64,000 bases of DNA from an uncultured bacterium (GTDB lineage Bacteria > Cyanobacteriota > Vampirovibrionia > Gastranaerophilales > Gastranaerophilaceae). The stretch is from contig CASERN010000011.1 in assembly GCA_949290355.1 (NCBI GenBank), forward strand, positions 372,001 to 436,000, given 5' to 3'. The position numbers were made by a program, and so were the translations under genes. Shown in pieces: positions 14,593 through 24,368 of the stretch; the first letter of the stretch is position 1; every line of letters begins with the position of its first letter. The notes under the pieces are model-generated. The model made no database searches, was not told the origin of the DNA, and worked only from the letters and a program-made list of their open reading frames with translations.

Positions 14593-15485
14593 ATATTTTT
14601 TATATTCCATTCATCATCCCATTCTATATAGCCTTGTATATCAATATTATGGTAATTATAAGGATTATTGATAAATTGAGGATCAAAAAGATTGATATTT
14701 GCGAGTCTTTTTATGATATCTGGCAATAGTGCTGTACTTCCTGCAAGTGTACCTTCTTTTGATGTTGCTTTAATTCCGTCATAATAAACCTTTTCATCAG
14801 AAAAAGTCATTTCTTTTAAGTCGCTTTTTGTGATTGGCAAACAGTCGCTTATTAAAATGATTTTTTCTTTTGGTTTTGCTTTAAATGCTAGTTTTAAAGC
14901 TTCATCAGAAATGTGTATTCCATCAGCAATAATTTCTGTGTAGATGTTATCATTGATAAGTGCAGAAAGTGCTGTTGAGTTCCCTCTATGGGTTATACCG
15001 GACATTGCATTAAACAAATGAGTTACTCCGCTGCAGTGGGCTAAATTCCCACCTATACAGTGTCCTGCTTGGATTTTTATATCTTTATATGTTAAATAAT
15101 TTATTAAAGTTTCGTCTAATTCAGGGGCAAGCGTAACTATTTTAATAAAATCGTCTTCAATAAGTCTGAAATTATCTTCTGTTAAAGGTAAAAAATGATG
15201 ACGATTGTGGATTCCTCTTTTTACGGGATTTAAAAATATACCTTCAAGATGAATTCCGAGAATTTTTGCCATTCCGGATTTTTGTTTCATACTTGCTTCT
15301 TTTATATTTTCGATTGCTCTTTTGGTGTTTTCAATAGAATCTGTAACTATTGTTGGAAATATCCCGCCAATGCCATATTCAAAAATCTTTTTTGTCAAAA
15401 GTATTATCTCATCAACACTTGCAGTGTTAAAATTGATTCCAAAGCATCCATGTATATGTTGTTCAATTAATAATTTAGTTTTCAT
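14580..15485 (-). CDS. N-acetylglucosamine-6-phosphate deacetylase-like, short form
   Basis: NagA removes the acetyl group from GlcNAc-6-P during amino-sugar and peptidoglycan recycling. The protein has the metal site motif EQHIHG at residues 8-13, GIHLEGIFLNP, a GHC and a GVTHLFNAMSG segment with the later His ligands, and ISDCLP with the catalytic Asp. At 301 residues it is about 80 shorter than typical NagA. It starts at the HxH, so the N-terminal half of the small beta-sandwich domain is missing. No upstream in-frame coding was found to supply it. A substrate other than GlcNAc-6-P is possible. MurQ, which feeds this pathway, is at 48340. Confidence 0.78.
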   Translation of the reverse strand: MKTKLLIEQHIHGCFGINFNTASVDEIILLTKKIFEYGIGGIFPTIVTDSIENTKRAIENIKEASMKQKSGMAKILGIHLEGIFLNPVKRGIHNRHHFLPLTEDNFRLIEDDFIKIVTLAPELDETLINYLTYKDIKIQAGHCIGGNLAHCSGVTHLFNAMSGITHRGNSTALSALINDNIYTEIIADGIHISDEALKLAFKAKPKEKIILISDCLPITKSDLKEMTFSDEKVYYDGIKATSKEGTLAGSTALLPDIIKRLANINLFDPQFINNPYNYHNIDIQGYIEWDDEWNIKNIYQG

Positions 15486-15513
15486 TTGCCCCTTCCCTTT
15501 GGGTTTTATTTAA

Positions 15514-16989
15514 TTATATTACGCTGACTTCAAAGACTTTACGTGCTTCTTCTCTGTCATCAAAGTGAATTGTTTTATCTTTAAGTATCTGGTAGTTTTC
15601 ATGTCCTTTACCGGCGATTACTACGACATCGTTATTGTTTGCAATGTTTTTTAATATTGCTATAGCCGCCCCTCTGTCAGGTTCAACAATTACGCTTTCG
15701 GTATTAACGGATTTCAAACCTGCTATTATGTCTGTGATAATAGTTTGAGGATCTTCAGATCTTGGATTGTCGCTTGTGATAACTATTTTATCAGCTAATC
15801 TTTCTGCAATTGCACCCATTTTGGGACGTTTAGTTGCATCTCTATCTCCTCCGCACCCGAATAGACAAATTAGTTTTCCGTCTTTAGGAGTAATTTCTCT
15901 AGCTGATTTTAATACATTTTCCAATCCGTCAGGAGTGTGTGCATAATCTACAATTACTAAAGGTTTTTTTACTACAACTTCAAATCTTCCAGCTACTCCT
16001 TTAACGTTTTGCAGCGCTTGCAATGCAATTTGAATATCAATTCCCATTGCAAGAGCCGACGTTACAGCTGCCAATACATTGTATACGCTGAACATTCCAT
16101 TCATATGTAGATTTACCTTATGTTCATTTGAATTTTCTACAAGTAAAAATTCTGCGCCGTTTAGAGAAAAATGTATGTCTTTTGCAACTACATCGGCTTC
16201 TTTTTTTACACCATATGTCAGCACTTTAACACCTTCTGGTACAACGTTTATAAATCTTTCTGCATAATTATCATCAGCATTTATTACTGCAAAATTTCCC
16301 TCTTTTAATCTTCTGAAAAGTAATGCTTTAGCTTCAAAATAGTTGTCCATTGTAATATGATAATCCAAATGGTCCTGAGTAAGGTTTGTAAGCACAGCGC
16401 CATTAAATCTGCAACCTCCTACTCTGTTTTGGTCCAAAGCGTGGGAGCTGACTTCCATTACAACATTATCAATTTTTTCTACATCTTTAATCATTCTTAA
16501 TGTCGCTTGTAATTCAGGAGCTTGGGGAGTTGTATGTTTTGCATCTCTATATTCTCCGTTTGAAGATAATTTATACCCTAAAGTCCCTATTAGCGCACAT
16601 TTTTGCCCATTTTGTTCAAAGATTTTTTGTATCAAATGTGTAACTGTTGTTTTCCCGTTGGTGCCGGTGATTCCTACTAAGTTAATTCCTTTAGACGGAC
16701 TTGAATAAAAGCGGTCTGCTATATCTGCAATTTTATGTCTTGTTGAAGATACTACGACTTGAGGTATTTTGGTTCCTTCAACTTTTCTTTCAACTAAAAG
16801 AGCTGCTGCACCGTTTTCTATTGCATTTTTTGCAAATTCATGTCCGTCAGTATGTTCTCCAACTAAACAAACGAAAATATCTCCCTTTTTGGTTGTATTA
16901 GAATTATATGAAATACCTGTAATATCGATATTTTTAAAATTAATAAGGTCTTTGTAATCTAAATATTCTATTAGTTCGTCTAGTTTCAT
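15514..16989 (-). CDS. murE: UDP-MurNAc-tripeptide synthetase (meso-DAP adding)
   Basis: MurE adds the third amino acid of the peptidoglycan stem peptide in the cytoplasm. The 491-residue protein has the Mur-ligase P-loop GITGTNGKTTVTHLI near residue 110, HTTPQAPELQ for the UMAG site, EVSSHALDQNRV, and VIVDYAHTPDGLENVL. The specificity motif is SDNPRSEDP near 408; DNPR is the form used by meso-diaminopimelate ligases. This indicates DAP-type peptidoglycan, as in diderms. It lies 10 bp downstream of the ftsI-like gene in the usual ftsI-murE order. Other mur genes are not in the window. Confidence 0.97.
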   Translation of the reverse strand: MKLDELIEYLDYKDLINFKNIDITGISYNSNTTKKGDIFVCLVGEHTDGHEFAKNAIENGAAALLVERKVEGTKIPQVVVSSTRHKIADIADRFYSSPSKGINLVGITGTNGKTTVTHLIQKIFEQNGQKCALIGTLGYKLSSNGEYRDAKHTTPQAPELQATLRMIKDVEKIDNVVMEVSSHALDQNRVGGCRFNGAVLTNLTQDHLDYHITMDNYFEAKALLFRRLKEGNFAVINADDNYAERFINVVPEGVKVLTYGVKKEADVVAKDIHFSLNGAEFLLVENSNEHKVNLHMNGMFSVYNVLAAVTSALAMGIDIQIALQALQNVKGVAGRFEVVVKKPLVIVDYAHTPDGLENVLKSAREITPKDGKLICLFGCGGDRDATKRPKMGAIAERLADKIVITSDNPRSEDPQTIITDIIAGLKSVNTESVIVEPDRGAAIAILKNIANNNDVVVIAGKGHENYQILKDKTIHFDDREEARKVFEVSVI

Positions 16990-16999
16990 TATTATCTCC

Positions 17000-18748
17000 T
17001 TAATTTTTCTTTGCTGGTTTGACTTTGTCTGGTTTTAAATTCATAATTCTTGCGACTTGAGTTGTAACTTCGTGGAATACTGGGCCAGCAACGGTATTGC
17101 CCCAAATTGCCCCAACTTTAGCACTATCTACCATTACGTATACAAGAATTTGGGGGTCTGATGCCGGTAAATAGCCAATTGTAGATGTATATGTATATGG
17201 TGTATAACCAGTACCACCTTCTTTTGGCTTTCTTGAAGTCCCTGTTTTTGCGGCAACATTATATTTATCCATTTTTATTACCGAACGACCGTTATTTACA
17301 CTTGCTGCAAGAAGTCTTGTAATTGCTTGCGCTGTTTCAGGTTTTATAACTTGAGTATATTTTATTTTATTATCATATTCTTCTTGAGAATATTTTATTA
17401 CATGTGGAGTAATTCTTACTCCATTATTAGCCAATGCTTGAACCGCTGAAATCATTTGAATTGCAGTAACAGATGTACCATATCCATAGGACATTGTTGC
17501 TAAAATTCCTTGATCCCAATAACTCCAGTATGGTAATAACCCTGAAGATTCTCCAGGCAAGTCTATTCCTGTTTTTGAACCAAAACCAAATTTCTTTAGA
17601 ACTCCGTAAAATTCAGATGGAGTCATTGTTCTTGCGACATTTATTGCTCCTATATTACTTGAATGTTCAAATAAATATTCCAAAGTTATATTTCCCGGAT
17701 ATGGGTGAACATCATAGTCATAATTTTTTATTTCCCATTTGCCGATAGTTGTTTTACCTGTATCAAGCACTGTGGAGTGCTCATTTATTTTACCTAAATC
17801 CATTGCACTTGCTACAGTAATTGTCTTAAATGTTGAGCCTGGAGGGAATACATCCGTAAGTGTCCAGTTTTTTAATTGCTGGGGTGTTGCTTTTCTGTAA
17901 TTGTTAGGGTCAAATGTCGGATATACTGCATAAGCAAGAATTTCACCGTTTTTAGGGTTCATTACAATTACAGTCCCTCTTTCAGCTTTTTTTTCATTAA
18001 CCATTTTTTCAATTTCTTTTTCACAAACGTGTTGTATAGCTGCATCAATGGTTAATGTTACATTTTCACCTTTAGGATTTGTTGTTGTTGCGACCGGATC
18101 AGTTGAAAAGTCATAAATAATTTTACCGTCTCTTGTTTTTTGGTACTTAACTGTATTTATAACATGTTCAAGTTTATCTTTTGCAGTATATTCAATCCCG
18201 TTTGCAATATCAGCATCGAAATTGTAATAGCCTAATACATGTGCAGCAAGGGTTCCTTGAGGATATTCTCGAGTATTCTTTTTCCCTAAGCTGATTTCTC
18301 TTAAATGTAATTTTGCAATTTGCTTTGCAGTACTTCTGTCAATATCTTTTTTTAATGTAATTACAGGACCTGGTTTTTTTAATTTTTGCAAAAGAGTATC
18401 TTTAGGCATTTTTAATATAGGAGCTAATATTTTAGCTAGCTCTTCCGGAGAATGATCATAATCCGCAGGGTGTGCATATACGTCTGAATAAACTTTATCT
18501 GTGGCAAGTTTTATTCCATTTCTGTCAAATATGTCTCCACGCATTGAAAAAATTCTGCCAACACGTTGACTTCTTGCTCTTGCTCTGTATTTGCCTACGT
18601 CAACAACCATAATAAAAAACAGGTATATTATAAGCAGTGTCATAAAACCTGCAAAAAATATATGTAAAAAACCTAATATCTGATCAAATGTCTTACTTCT
18701 TTTTTCTAATTCAGTTTCCGGCTCTCTTTTTCGTAATCTTTCTCTCAA
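17000..18748 (-). CDS. ftsI: Peptidoglycan transpeptidase, FtsI/PBP2-type class B penicillin-binding protein
   Basis: The 582-residue protein is a class B PBP that cross-links septal or lateral peptidoglycan. One membrane anchor lies at about residues 25-50 (ILGFLHIFFAGFMTLLIIYL), then the dimerisation domain (MRGDIFDRNGIKLA). The transpeptidase domain has the catalytic PGSTFKT (Ser near 302), SSNIGAI as the SxN motif and KTGTSRK near 503. The following murE gene supports FtsI rather than MrdA. The N-terminal cytoplasmic stretch is rich in Arg and Glu. The ATG is at the expected place before the anchor. Confidence 0.92.
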   Translation of the reverse strand: MRERLRKREPETELEKRSKTFDQILGFLHIFFAGFMTLLIIYLFFIMVVDVGKYRARARSQRVGRIFSMRGDIFDRNGIKLATDKVYSDVYAHPADYDHSPEELAKILAPILKMPKDTLLQKLKKPGPVITLKKDIDRSTAKQIAKLHLREISLGKKNTREYPQGTLAAHVLGYYNFDADIANGIEYTAKDKLEHVINTVKYQKTRDGKIIYDFSTDPVATTTNPKGENVTLTIDAAIQHVCEKEIEKMVNEKKAERGTVIVMNPKNGEILAYAVYPTFDPNNYRKATPQQLKNWTLTDVFPPGSTFKTITVASAMDLGKINEHSTVLDTGKTTIGKWEIKNYDYDVHPYPGNITLEYLFEHSSNIGAINVARTMTPSEFYGVLKKFGFGSKTGIDLPGESSGLLPYWSYWDQGILATMSYGYGTSVTAIQMISAVQALANNGVRITPHVIKYSQEEYDNKIKYTQVIKPETAQAITRLLAASVNNGRSVIKMDKYNVAAKTGTSRKPKEGGTGYTPYTYTSTIGYLPASDPQILVYVMVDSAKVGAIWGNTVAGPVFHEVTTQVARIMNLKPDKVKPAKKN

Positions 18749-18830
18749 AATTTATCCCTCTTTATTTTTATATTTTAGCATAACTGCATTTAAAAGAATT
18801 AAATATTAATTAATTTTAACGATTTTGTTG

Positions 18831-18836
18831 TATAAT
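18831..18836 (+). promoter_or_regulatory. -10 box adjacent to the amidase start
   Basis: TATAAT followed by 6 nt (CTTGTC) and then ATG at 18843. No Shine-Dalgarno sequence can fit between them, so transcription would start at or near the start codon. Confidence 0.55.
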
Positions 18837-18842
18837 CTTGTC

Positions 18843-20207
18843 ATGAAAAAATTAATTATATTGATGGGGTTGTTATTAATAGGTAGTCAATGTTTTGCGT
18901 TTAATATTGTGTATCCTAAAAGAAATGATGTGATAATAAATGCTAATTCTACTTTTTTTATCGGCTCTTCTGATAAACCGTTAAAAATTAATGGACAGGA
19001 TGTTCCTTTACATCCTACAGGTGCCTTTGCTTATGTTGTAGATTTGAATATTGGCTCAAATACATTTATTATACAGTCTGATGAAGAAAGACAGATTTTT
19101 GTAATTACCAGACCTAAAATAAAAACATCAAACTCTATTTCTCAAGTATTTAAACCTTTTGCTGAGAATAAATATTTTTATGTAACAGTCGAAGGAGCTC
19201 CATTAAGATCAACTCCTGTTGATGGTGGTATAAATAGAATTGCTCATTTGCAAAGAGATGTCGAATTGGAAGTTGATGGAGAAAAAGGCGGTTTTTATAG
19301 AGTTGTATTATCTAAAGATAAATATGCTTGGATTTCAAAGGCTGATGTAAAGTCTTTTGACAATGATTATAAAAATAATCTTGCAACATTAAACGGTTAT
19401 GAGTACGTCGATGGTGAAAAATATTATACTTTTATTTTTCATTTAGATAAAAAAGTCCCTTTTGAGATGACAGAGGGAGAGCCTTTTAAAATAAAATTTT
19501 ATTATATAAAAGATCAACAGGATAATTCATATACTATGGAATTTCCGGTGAAAGATGCTTTGAGTAATCGAAAATTATTAGGTTATAGCGGTCAATATCA
19601 AGGTAATAATTTTGTTTTAAAGATTAGAAAGCCTATAATGACTAATTCTATCAGACCATTGCATAACATAAGAATTGCAGTGGATGCTGGTCATGGAGGG
19701 GATGAATTCGGCGCTATAGCTTGTCTTGGAAATAAAGAAAAGGACATAAATTTATCAATAGCAAAATACTTGGAACATGAATTGAAAAAACGTGGAGCCC
19801 GAGTAATAATGACAAGAAATGCAGATAATTATGTAAGTTTAAAAGATAGAGTTGAGATTGCAAATTATGGTGATGCAGTTGTATTTTTGAGTATCCATGG
19901 AAACGCTTTACCTGATGGCTCTGATCCGAATAAAAACAGAGGAACTAGTATTTATTACTATTATCCTCAGGCTAAGCCTCTTGCTGACTTGATTATGGAT
20001 ACTTTAGTATCTGAAATTGGAGTTCCCAATGATAAAGTGCGACAGGGAAGTCTTGCAGTTGTAAGAAATACAAATGCACTGAGTTTGCTGATTGAAGTGT
20101 CTTATCTTATAAATCCTGAGGATAATGCAAATTTGATTAATCCAGAGTTTCAAAAGCAGTACGCAAAAGCTATAGCTGATAGTTTAGAAAATTATTTTAC
20201 TAAATAA
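18843..20207 (+). CDS. N-acetylmuramoyl-L-alanine amidase (Amidase_3), exported
   Basis: The protein has a signal peptide (MKKLIILMGLLLIGSQCFA), a beta-rich N-terminal part, an SH3b-like stretch near 115-165 (YVTVEGAPLRSTPVDGG, then KYAWISKADV), and a C-terminal zinc amidase domain from about 275. Zinc ligands are visible as His in VDAGHGG, Glu in GNKEKDINLS and His in FLSIHGNALP; the catalytic Glu is in LLIEVSYL. It cleaves the bond between MurNAc and the stem peptide in the periplasm, for cell separation. The 454-residue length fits AmiC-like cyanobacterial amidases. The ATG at 18843 is chosen because the signal peptide starts there. A terminator follows directly. Confidence 0.93.
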   Translation: MKKLIILMGLLLIGSQCFAFNIVYPKRNDVIINANSTFFIGSSDKPLKINGQDVPLHPTGAFAYVVDLNIGSNTFIIQSDEERQIFVITRPKIKTSNSISQVFKPFAENKYFYVTVEGAPLRSTPVDGGINRIAHLQRDVELEVDGEKGGFYRVVLSKDKYAWISKADVKSFDNDYKNNLATLNGYEYVDGEKYYTFIFHLDKKVPFEMTEGEPFKIKFYYIKDQQDNSYTMEFPVKDALSNRKLLGYSGQYQGNNFVLKIRKPIMTNSIRPLHNIRIAVDAGHGGDEFGAIACLGNKEKDINLSIAKYLEHELKKRGARVIMTRNADNYVSLKDRVEIANYGDAVVFLSIHGNALPDGSDPNKNRGTSIYYYYPQAKPLADLIMDTLVSEIGVPNDKVRQGSLAVVRNTNALSLLIEVSYLINPEDNANLINPEFQKQYAKAIADSLENYFTK

Positions 20208-20236
20208 AAAAGCGAGAAAAATAATTCTCGCTTTTT
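20207..20236. terminator. Bidirectional terminator between amidase and pepA
   Basis: AAAAAGCGAGAA (20207-20218) pairs with TTCTCGCTTTTT (20225-20236) around a 6-nt loop. It begins at the amidase stop codon and faces the convergent pepA gene. Confidence 0.92.
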
Positions 20237-20257
20237 AAGTGAAATAAATATATTTCA

Positions 20258-21655
20258 TTACTCATTTATGTAGTTTAACAGAGTTCTGACTCCTGCGCCT
20301 GTAGCCCCTGAAATAAATTCTTTTTGAGGTTTTTCAATATATGCAGTACCTGCGATATCTATATGACACCATTTAGTGTCTTTTACAAATTCTTGTAAAA
20401 ATAGTCCCGCAGCAGATGCTCCGCCATTACGAGAGCCTGTATTTTTCATATCTGCAATATCGGATTTTAAACTTTCAAAATATTCTTTGAACATTGGTAG
20501 TTGCCAGAATGTTTCACCTGATTCTTTAGCAATATTAATTACTCTTTGAATCATATCTTCATCGTTACCCATAATTCCAGAGGCAATTGTTCCCAATGCT
20601 ACTACACAAGCTCCTGTAAGTGTAGCTATGTCTATTACTTCGTCAACATTTAATTCACAGGCATAGCATAGAGCATCTGCAAGAGTTAAACGCCCTTCAG
20701 CATCTGTATTATCTACTTCAATTGTTTTTCCATTTTTTGCTGTAAGGATATCTCCAGGTTTGTATGATGATCCAGATGGCATATTTTCACAAGCTGCAAT
20801 GATACCATGTACTTCCATATCAGGTTTTAATTCCGCCAATGCTCTCATAACTCCTAATATGCATGCAGCTCCGGACATATCATCTTTCATTGTAAGCATT
20901 GATGATGCAGGTTTAATATCTAATCCGCCAGAATCAAAGCAAATACCTTTACCTATAATAGCAATTCTCTTTTTTATATTTTTCCCAGTATATTTCATAT
21001 GGATGAATTTAGGAGGTCTAACGCTGCCTTGACCAACTGCTAGGTATGCTCCCATTCCCATTCTTTCAATTTCTTCTTTATCAAATACTTTTGTCTCGAT
21101 GCCTTCGAGATTTTGTGCAATTTCCGCAAGCTTGGCAGGTGTTGCGATTTGTGCAGGAGTATTAGCAAGATCTCTAGTGAACTTCATAGCTTCTCCAAAT
21201 ACTATACCTTCTTTCACTTCGGATTCAGAAAATCTTGCAAATGTAATTTCATCTAAGTGATGAGCTTTTTCTGATTTGAATTTGTCATATGCATAATCAG
21301 CAATCATTGCTCCAATTGCCGCAGATTTACCATAATCAAGTGTTACATCAAAATCAAAAGCTGCTTTTTTAGCTTTTATTTGTTGTAATTTTTTAATAGA
21401 TTTTGCAACAGCTTCGCGCATTCTGTTGTGGTCAAATTCTTCTTTTTTACCAAAGCCGATAATTAAGATTTTGTCTGCAGGAATTTTTCCTAATGTATGT
21501 AAAAGATATGTTTGACCAAATTTACCTTCAAAATGGTCTTTATTAACTGCATAAGTGTTAGCAAGTTCTTCTGAAGTATTTTCGCCTTCAAATTTATTAA
21601 TTACTAAAACTTCTACAGGAGTGTTTTTAACGTTTTGTGCAACTTTAATTTCCAT
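20258..21655 (-). CDS. pepA: Cytosol (leucyl) aminopeptidase
   Basis: PepA is a hexameric, two-metal M17 aminopeptidase that trims N-terminal residues in peptide turnover. The 465-residue protein shows the metal-site sequence GKGICFDSGGLDIKP (Asp and Lys ligands), and the family signature NTDAEGRLTLADAL near 318. TLTGACVVALG and the C-terminal HIDIAGTAY complete the fold. The N-terminal domain is shorter than in E. coli, as in cyanobacteria. An AGGAGAGA ribosome binding site precedes the ATG. It appears to be a single-gene unit. Confidence 0.96.
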   Translation of the reverse strand: MEIKVAQNVKNTPVEVLVINKFEGENTSEELANTYAVNKDHFEGKFGQTYLLHTLGKIPADKILIIGFGKKEEFDHNRMREAVAKSIKKLQQIKAKKAAFDFDVTLDYGKSAAIGAMIADYAYDKFKSEKAHHLDEITFARFSESEVKEGIVFGEAMKFTRDLANTPAQIATPAKLAEIAQNLEGIETKVFDKEEIERMGMGAYLAVGQGSVRPPKFIHMKYTGKNIKKRIAIIGKGICFDSGGLDIKPASSMLTMKDDMSGAACILGVMRALAELKPDMEVHGIIAACENMPSGSSYKPGDILTAKNGKTIEVDNTDAEGRLTLADALCYACELNVDEVIDIATLTGACVVALGTIASGIMGNDEDMIQRVINIAKESGETFWQLPMFKEYFESLKSDIADMKNTGSRNGGASAAGLFLQEFVKDTKWCHIDIAGTAYIEKPQKEFISGATGAGVRTLLNYINE

Positions 21656-21849
21656 ATTCTCTCTCCTTTTTCAGTTGAGAGTATAGCACTTTTAGTTTTT
21701 TTTGTAAATCGGTAATTAATATGTATCAAATTTTAAATTTCTACTATACAAAAACTGTTTATCATGATATCATGTTGACAGATGTAGTAGGTAAATATTT
21801 TTTGGAAATATATGCAATAAAAGTTATTTAAATATTTGAATAGTTTTAA

Positions 21850-21874
21850 GCTCGATAGGATATATGTATCGAGC
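21850..21874. other. Hairpin in the rny leader region
   Basis: GCTCGATA and TATCGAGC form a perfect 8-bp stem with a 9-nt loop, about 50 nt before the rny start. It is not followed by a T run, so it is probably not a terminator. It could stabilise the rny mRNA or be a site of RNase control. The rest of the 266-bp gap before rny shows nothing I can name. Confidence 0.4.
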
Positions 21875-21921
21875 ATTGCGTGTATTATTAAAAAATAGAA
21901 AAGGATAAGGTATAAAACTTT

Positions 21922-23442
21922 ATGGACTTTTTATTGATTATTGCGATTATTGCGGTAATAGCATTAGTCGCCGTGCTGTTTGTCCAGCAGAGTAGAACGA
22001 AAACTTTGCTTTTGTCCGTTGAAAAGGATAAAAAGGCTTTAGAAGAGAAAGAGAAGCTCCTTTTAAAAGAGGCAAAAATTAAAGCAATTGAAGAGTTGCA
22101 AGATGACAGAGAAAAACTAAACGAAGAAGAAAGAGAAAGAAGACAGGAACTTGCAAGACAAGAACAAAAGTTAGCAAAACGTGAAGATATGCTGGAAGAT
22201 AAAATTCAGGAATTTACTGAAAAAGATCTTCAAGCTCAAAGAAAATTAGATGAATTATTAGAAAAAGAAGACTATTTGGCAGAAATTGTTCAAAAGCAAA
22301 CAACAGAATTAGAAAGAATTTCAGGGATGTCTGCTGAAGATGCTAAAAATATGCTTCTTGATCAACTAAAGCATGATTTAGCTCAAGAACAAATGCAGTT
22401 AATTCGAGAAAATGAAGCTAAAATTAAAGAAGTTTCTTTAGAAAAAGCAAAAGAGATTCTTTCTACAACAATGCAAAGATGCATGATTGAACAGGTAGTG
22501 GAAACAACAGTTTCAGTTGTTGCTTTGCCAAATGACGAAATGAAAGGACGTATTATTGGCCGTGAGGGACGTAATATTAGAGCTTTAGAAACATTAACAG
22601 GTGTTGATTTAATTATTGATGATACTCCTGAAGCAGTTGTATTATCAAGTTTTGATCCTGTAAGACGAGAAATAGCAAAACTTGCATTAGAAAAATTAAT
22701 TGTAGATGGACGTATTCACCCTGTAAGAATTGAAGAAATGGTGGAAAAGGCTCAGGAAGAAATTGATAAAAAAATATGGAATGAAGGTGAAAATGCTGCC
22801 TTAGAAATGGGTGTTATGGGGCTTAACAAAGAACTCATAAAGACTTTAGGCCGTTTATATTACAGAACAAGTTATGGTCAAAATGTTTTAAAACACTCAT
22901 TGGAAGTTGGTCATATTGCAGGCATGTTGGCAGCTGAAATCGGAGCAAATGAAAAAATCGCAAAACGAGCAGGGCTTTTACATGATATCGGTAAAGCTGT
23001 GGATCAAACTCAAGAAGGTACACATATTCAATTAGGCGTTGAGTTGGCTTCTCGTTTCGGTGAAAGACCGGAGGTTATCCATGCTATAGAAGCTCACCAT
23101 GACGATGTTGTTGCCAATACAATTGAGGCAGTGCTTGTAAAAGTTGCTGATGCAATTTCTGCAGGCAGACCAGGTGCAAGACGTGATACTTTGGAAATAT
23201 ATATCAAACGTCTGCAAAAAATTGAAGAAATAGTTAATAGCTATGAAGGGATAAAACAATCATTTGCAGTTCAGGCAGGTCGTGAAGTGAGAATAATTGT
23301 TGAATCTGAAAAATTTGATGATTTAGCTTCTCAAAAACTTGCAAGAGATGTAGCAAAAAGAATTGAGGATGAGCTTGATTATCCGGGACAAATTAGAGTA
23401 ACAGTTGTAAGAGAATTCAGAACAACTGAAATTGCTAAATAA
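21922..23442 (+). CDS. rny: Ribonuclease Y
   Basis: RNase Y is the membrane-anchored endoribonuclease that starts mRNA decay in bacteria without RNase E dominance. The 506-residue protein has an N-terminal membrane helix ([20 protein letters not shown]), a long Glu/Lys coiled coil to about 180, a KH domain ([20 protein letters not shown] near 209) and an HD domain with HDIGKAVDQ near 353 and AHHDDV. The length is typical. A ribosome binding site AAAGGATAAGG precedes the ATG. It is followed by the ymdB homologue, as in many Gram-positive and cyanobacterial genomes, with a palindromic repeat between the two. Confidence 0.97.
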   Translation: MDFLLIIAIIAVIALVAVLFVQQSRTKTLLLSVEKDKKALEEKEKLLLKEAKIKAIEELQDDREKLNEEERERRQELARQEQKLAKREDMLEDKIQEFTEKDLQAQRKLDELLEKEDYLAEIVQKQTTELERISGMSAEDAKNMLLDQLKHDLAQEQMQLIRENEAKIKEVSLEKAKEILSTTMQRCMIEQVVETTVSVVALPNDEMKGRIIGREGRNIRALETLTGVDLIIDDTPEAVVLSSFDPVRREIAKLALEKLIVDGRIHPVRIEEMVEKAQEEIDKKIWNEGENAALEMGVMGLNKELIKTLGRLYYRTSYGQNVLKHSLEVGHIAGMLAAEIGANEKIAKRAGLLHDIGKAVDQTQEGTHIQLGVELASRFGERPEVIHAIEAHHDDVVANTIEAVLVKVADAISAGRPGARRDTLEIYIKRLQKIEEIVNSYEGIKQSFAVQAGREVRIIVESEKFDDLASQKLARDVAKRIEDELDYPGQIRVTVVREFRTTEIAK

Positions 23443-23456
23443 TGCAGAAGACAAGA

Positions 23457-23519
23457 TGTTCGGAAGACAGGAGGTCAAGCTGCTTTTTATACACAACATG
23501 ACTTCCTGCTTTTAGAACA
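23457..23519. repeat. Dispersed palindromic repeat, copy 1 (rny-ymdB gap)
   Basis: Arms at 23457-23477 and 23499-23519 form an imperfect 21-bp hairpin (best block CAGGAGGTCA with TGACTTCCTG) around a 21-nt loop. Its left arm, GTTCGGAAGACAGGAGGTCA, matches 17 of 20 bases of GTTCGGATGCCAGGAAGTCA at 58331-58350. The two copies sit between co-directional genes. Confidence 0.75.
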
Positions 23520-23534
23520 TTCGGATATATAATT

Positions 23535-24368
23535 ATGATAAAGAGTGATGATAAGATATTAAAAGTATTGTTTTTCGGAGATTTAGTTGGTAGACCTGGT
23601 AGATTTGCCGTAAAGGATTTTTTGGAAAAAAATAGGCAAGATTATAATTTTATTGTTGCAAATGTTGAAAATGCATCTCATGGTTTTGGACTTACTGAAA
23701 AAAACTATAATGAACTGTCAGAATACGGTCTTGATTGTATGACTTCAGGTAACCATATTTGGGACAAAAAAGAAATTTTTAACTACATCGATAAAGCTGA
23801 TAAATTGATTAGACCATTTAATTACCCTAAAAATACTCCTGGGGTTGGAAGTCGTGTTTTTGAAACAACAAATGGAATCAAAATAGGAGTTATTAATGTT
23901 TTAGGCCGAGTATTTATGGCTCCTGTAGAATCTCCATGGTCTTTTGTTAAAGATGAAATTCTAAGATTAAAAGAGATTACTCCAATTATACTCCTTGATT
24001 TCCATGCAGAAGCTACTGCTGAGAAAATATGTTTTGGCAGATTTTGTTCAGAATTGGGTGTTAGTGCTTTTTGGGGAACACATACTCATGTTCAGACAGC
24101 AGATGAACAAATCCTCAATAATATGGGATATATTACTGATGCGGGTTTTTGCGGTACATTTAAAAGTGTGATAGGTATGGATTATAGCACTTCTCTTAAC
24201 CGTTTTACAACTGTCATTCCTGAACGATATGATGTAGCTGACGGTGATGTCGTCCAAGTTAATGCTGTTGAAGTTGATATTGATTCAACAAGCGGGCATA
24301 CTGTAGCTATAAAAAGAGTTTTTTGTTATGTAGATAAGAGTAAAAAGGAAGAGGAAAATGAAAAGTGA
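23535..24368 (+). CDS. ymdB: YmdB-family metallophosphoesterase
   Basis: The 277-residue protein matches the YmdB/TIGR00282 family of calcineurin-like phosphoesterases: KVLFFGDLVGRPGRFAV with the first Asp ligand, VANVENASHGFGL, TSGNHIWDKKEI with Asn-His, LLDFHAEATAEK and GTHTHVQTADEQI with the later His ligands. B. subtilis YmdB hydrolyses 2',3'-cyclic nucleotides and affects biofilm choice and sporulation-linked gene expression. Linkage to rny supports a role in RNA turnover. It overlaps the next gene by 11 bp. Confidence 0.93.
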   Translation: MIKSDDKILKVLFFGDLVGRPGRFAVKDFLEKNRQDYNFIVANVENASHGFGLTEKNYNELSEYGLDCMTSGNHIWDKKEIFNYIDKADKLIRPFNYPKNTPGVGSRVFETTNGIKIGVINVLGRVFMAPVESPWSFVKDEILRLKEITPIILLDFHAEATAEKICFGRFCSELGVSAFWGTHTHVQTADEQILNNMGYITDAGFCGTFKSVIGMDYSTSLNRFTTVIPERYDVADGDVVQVNAVEVDIDSTSGHTVAIKRVFCYVDKSKKEEENEK

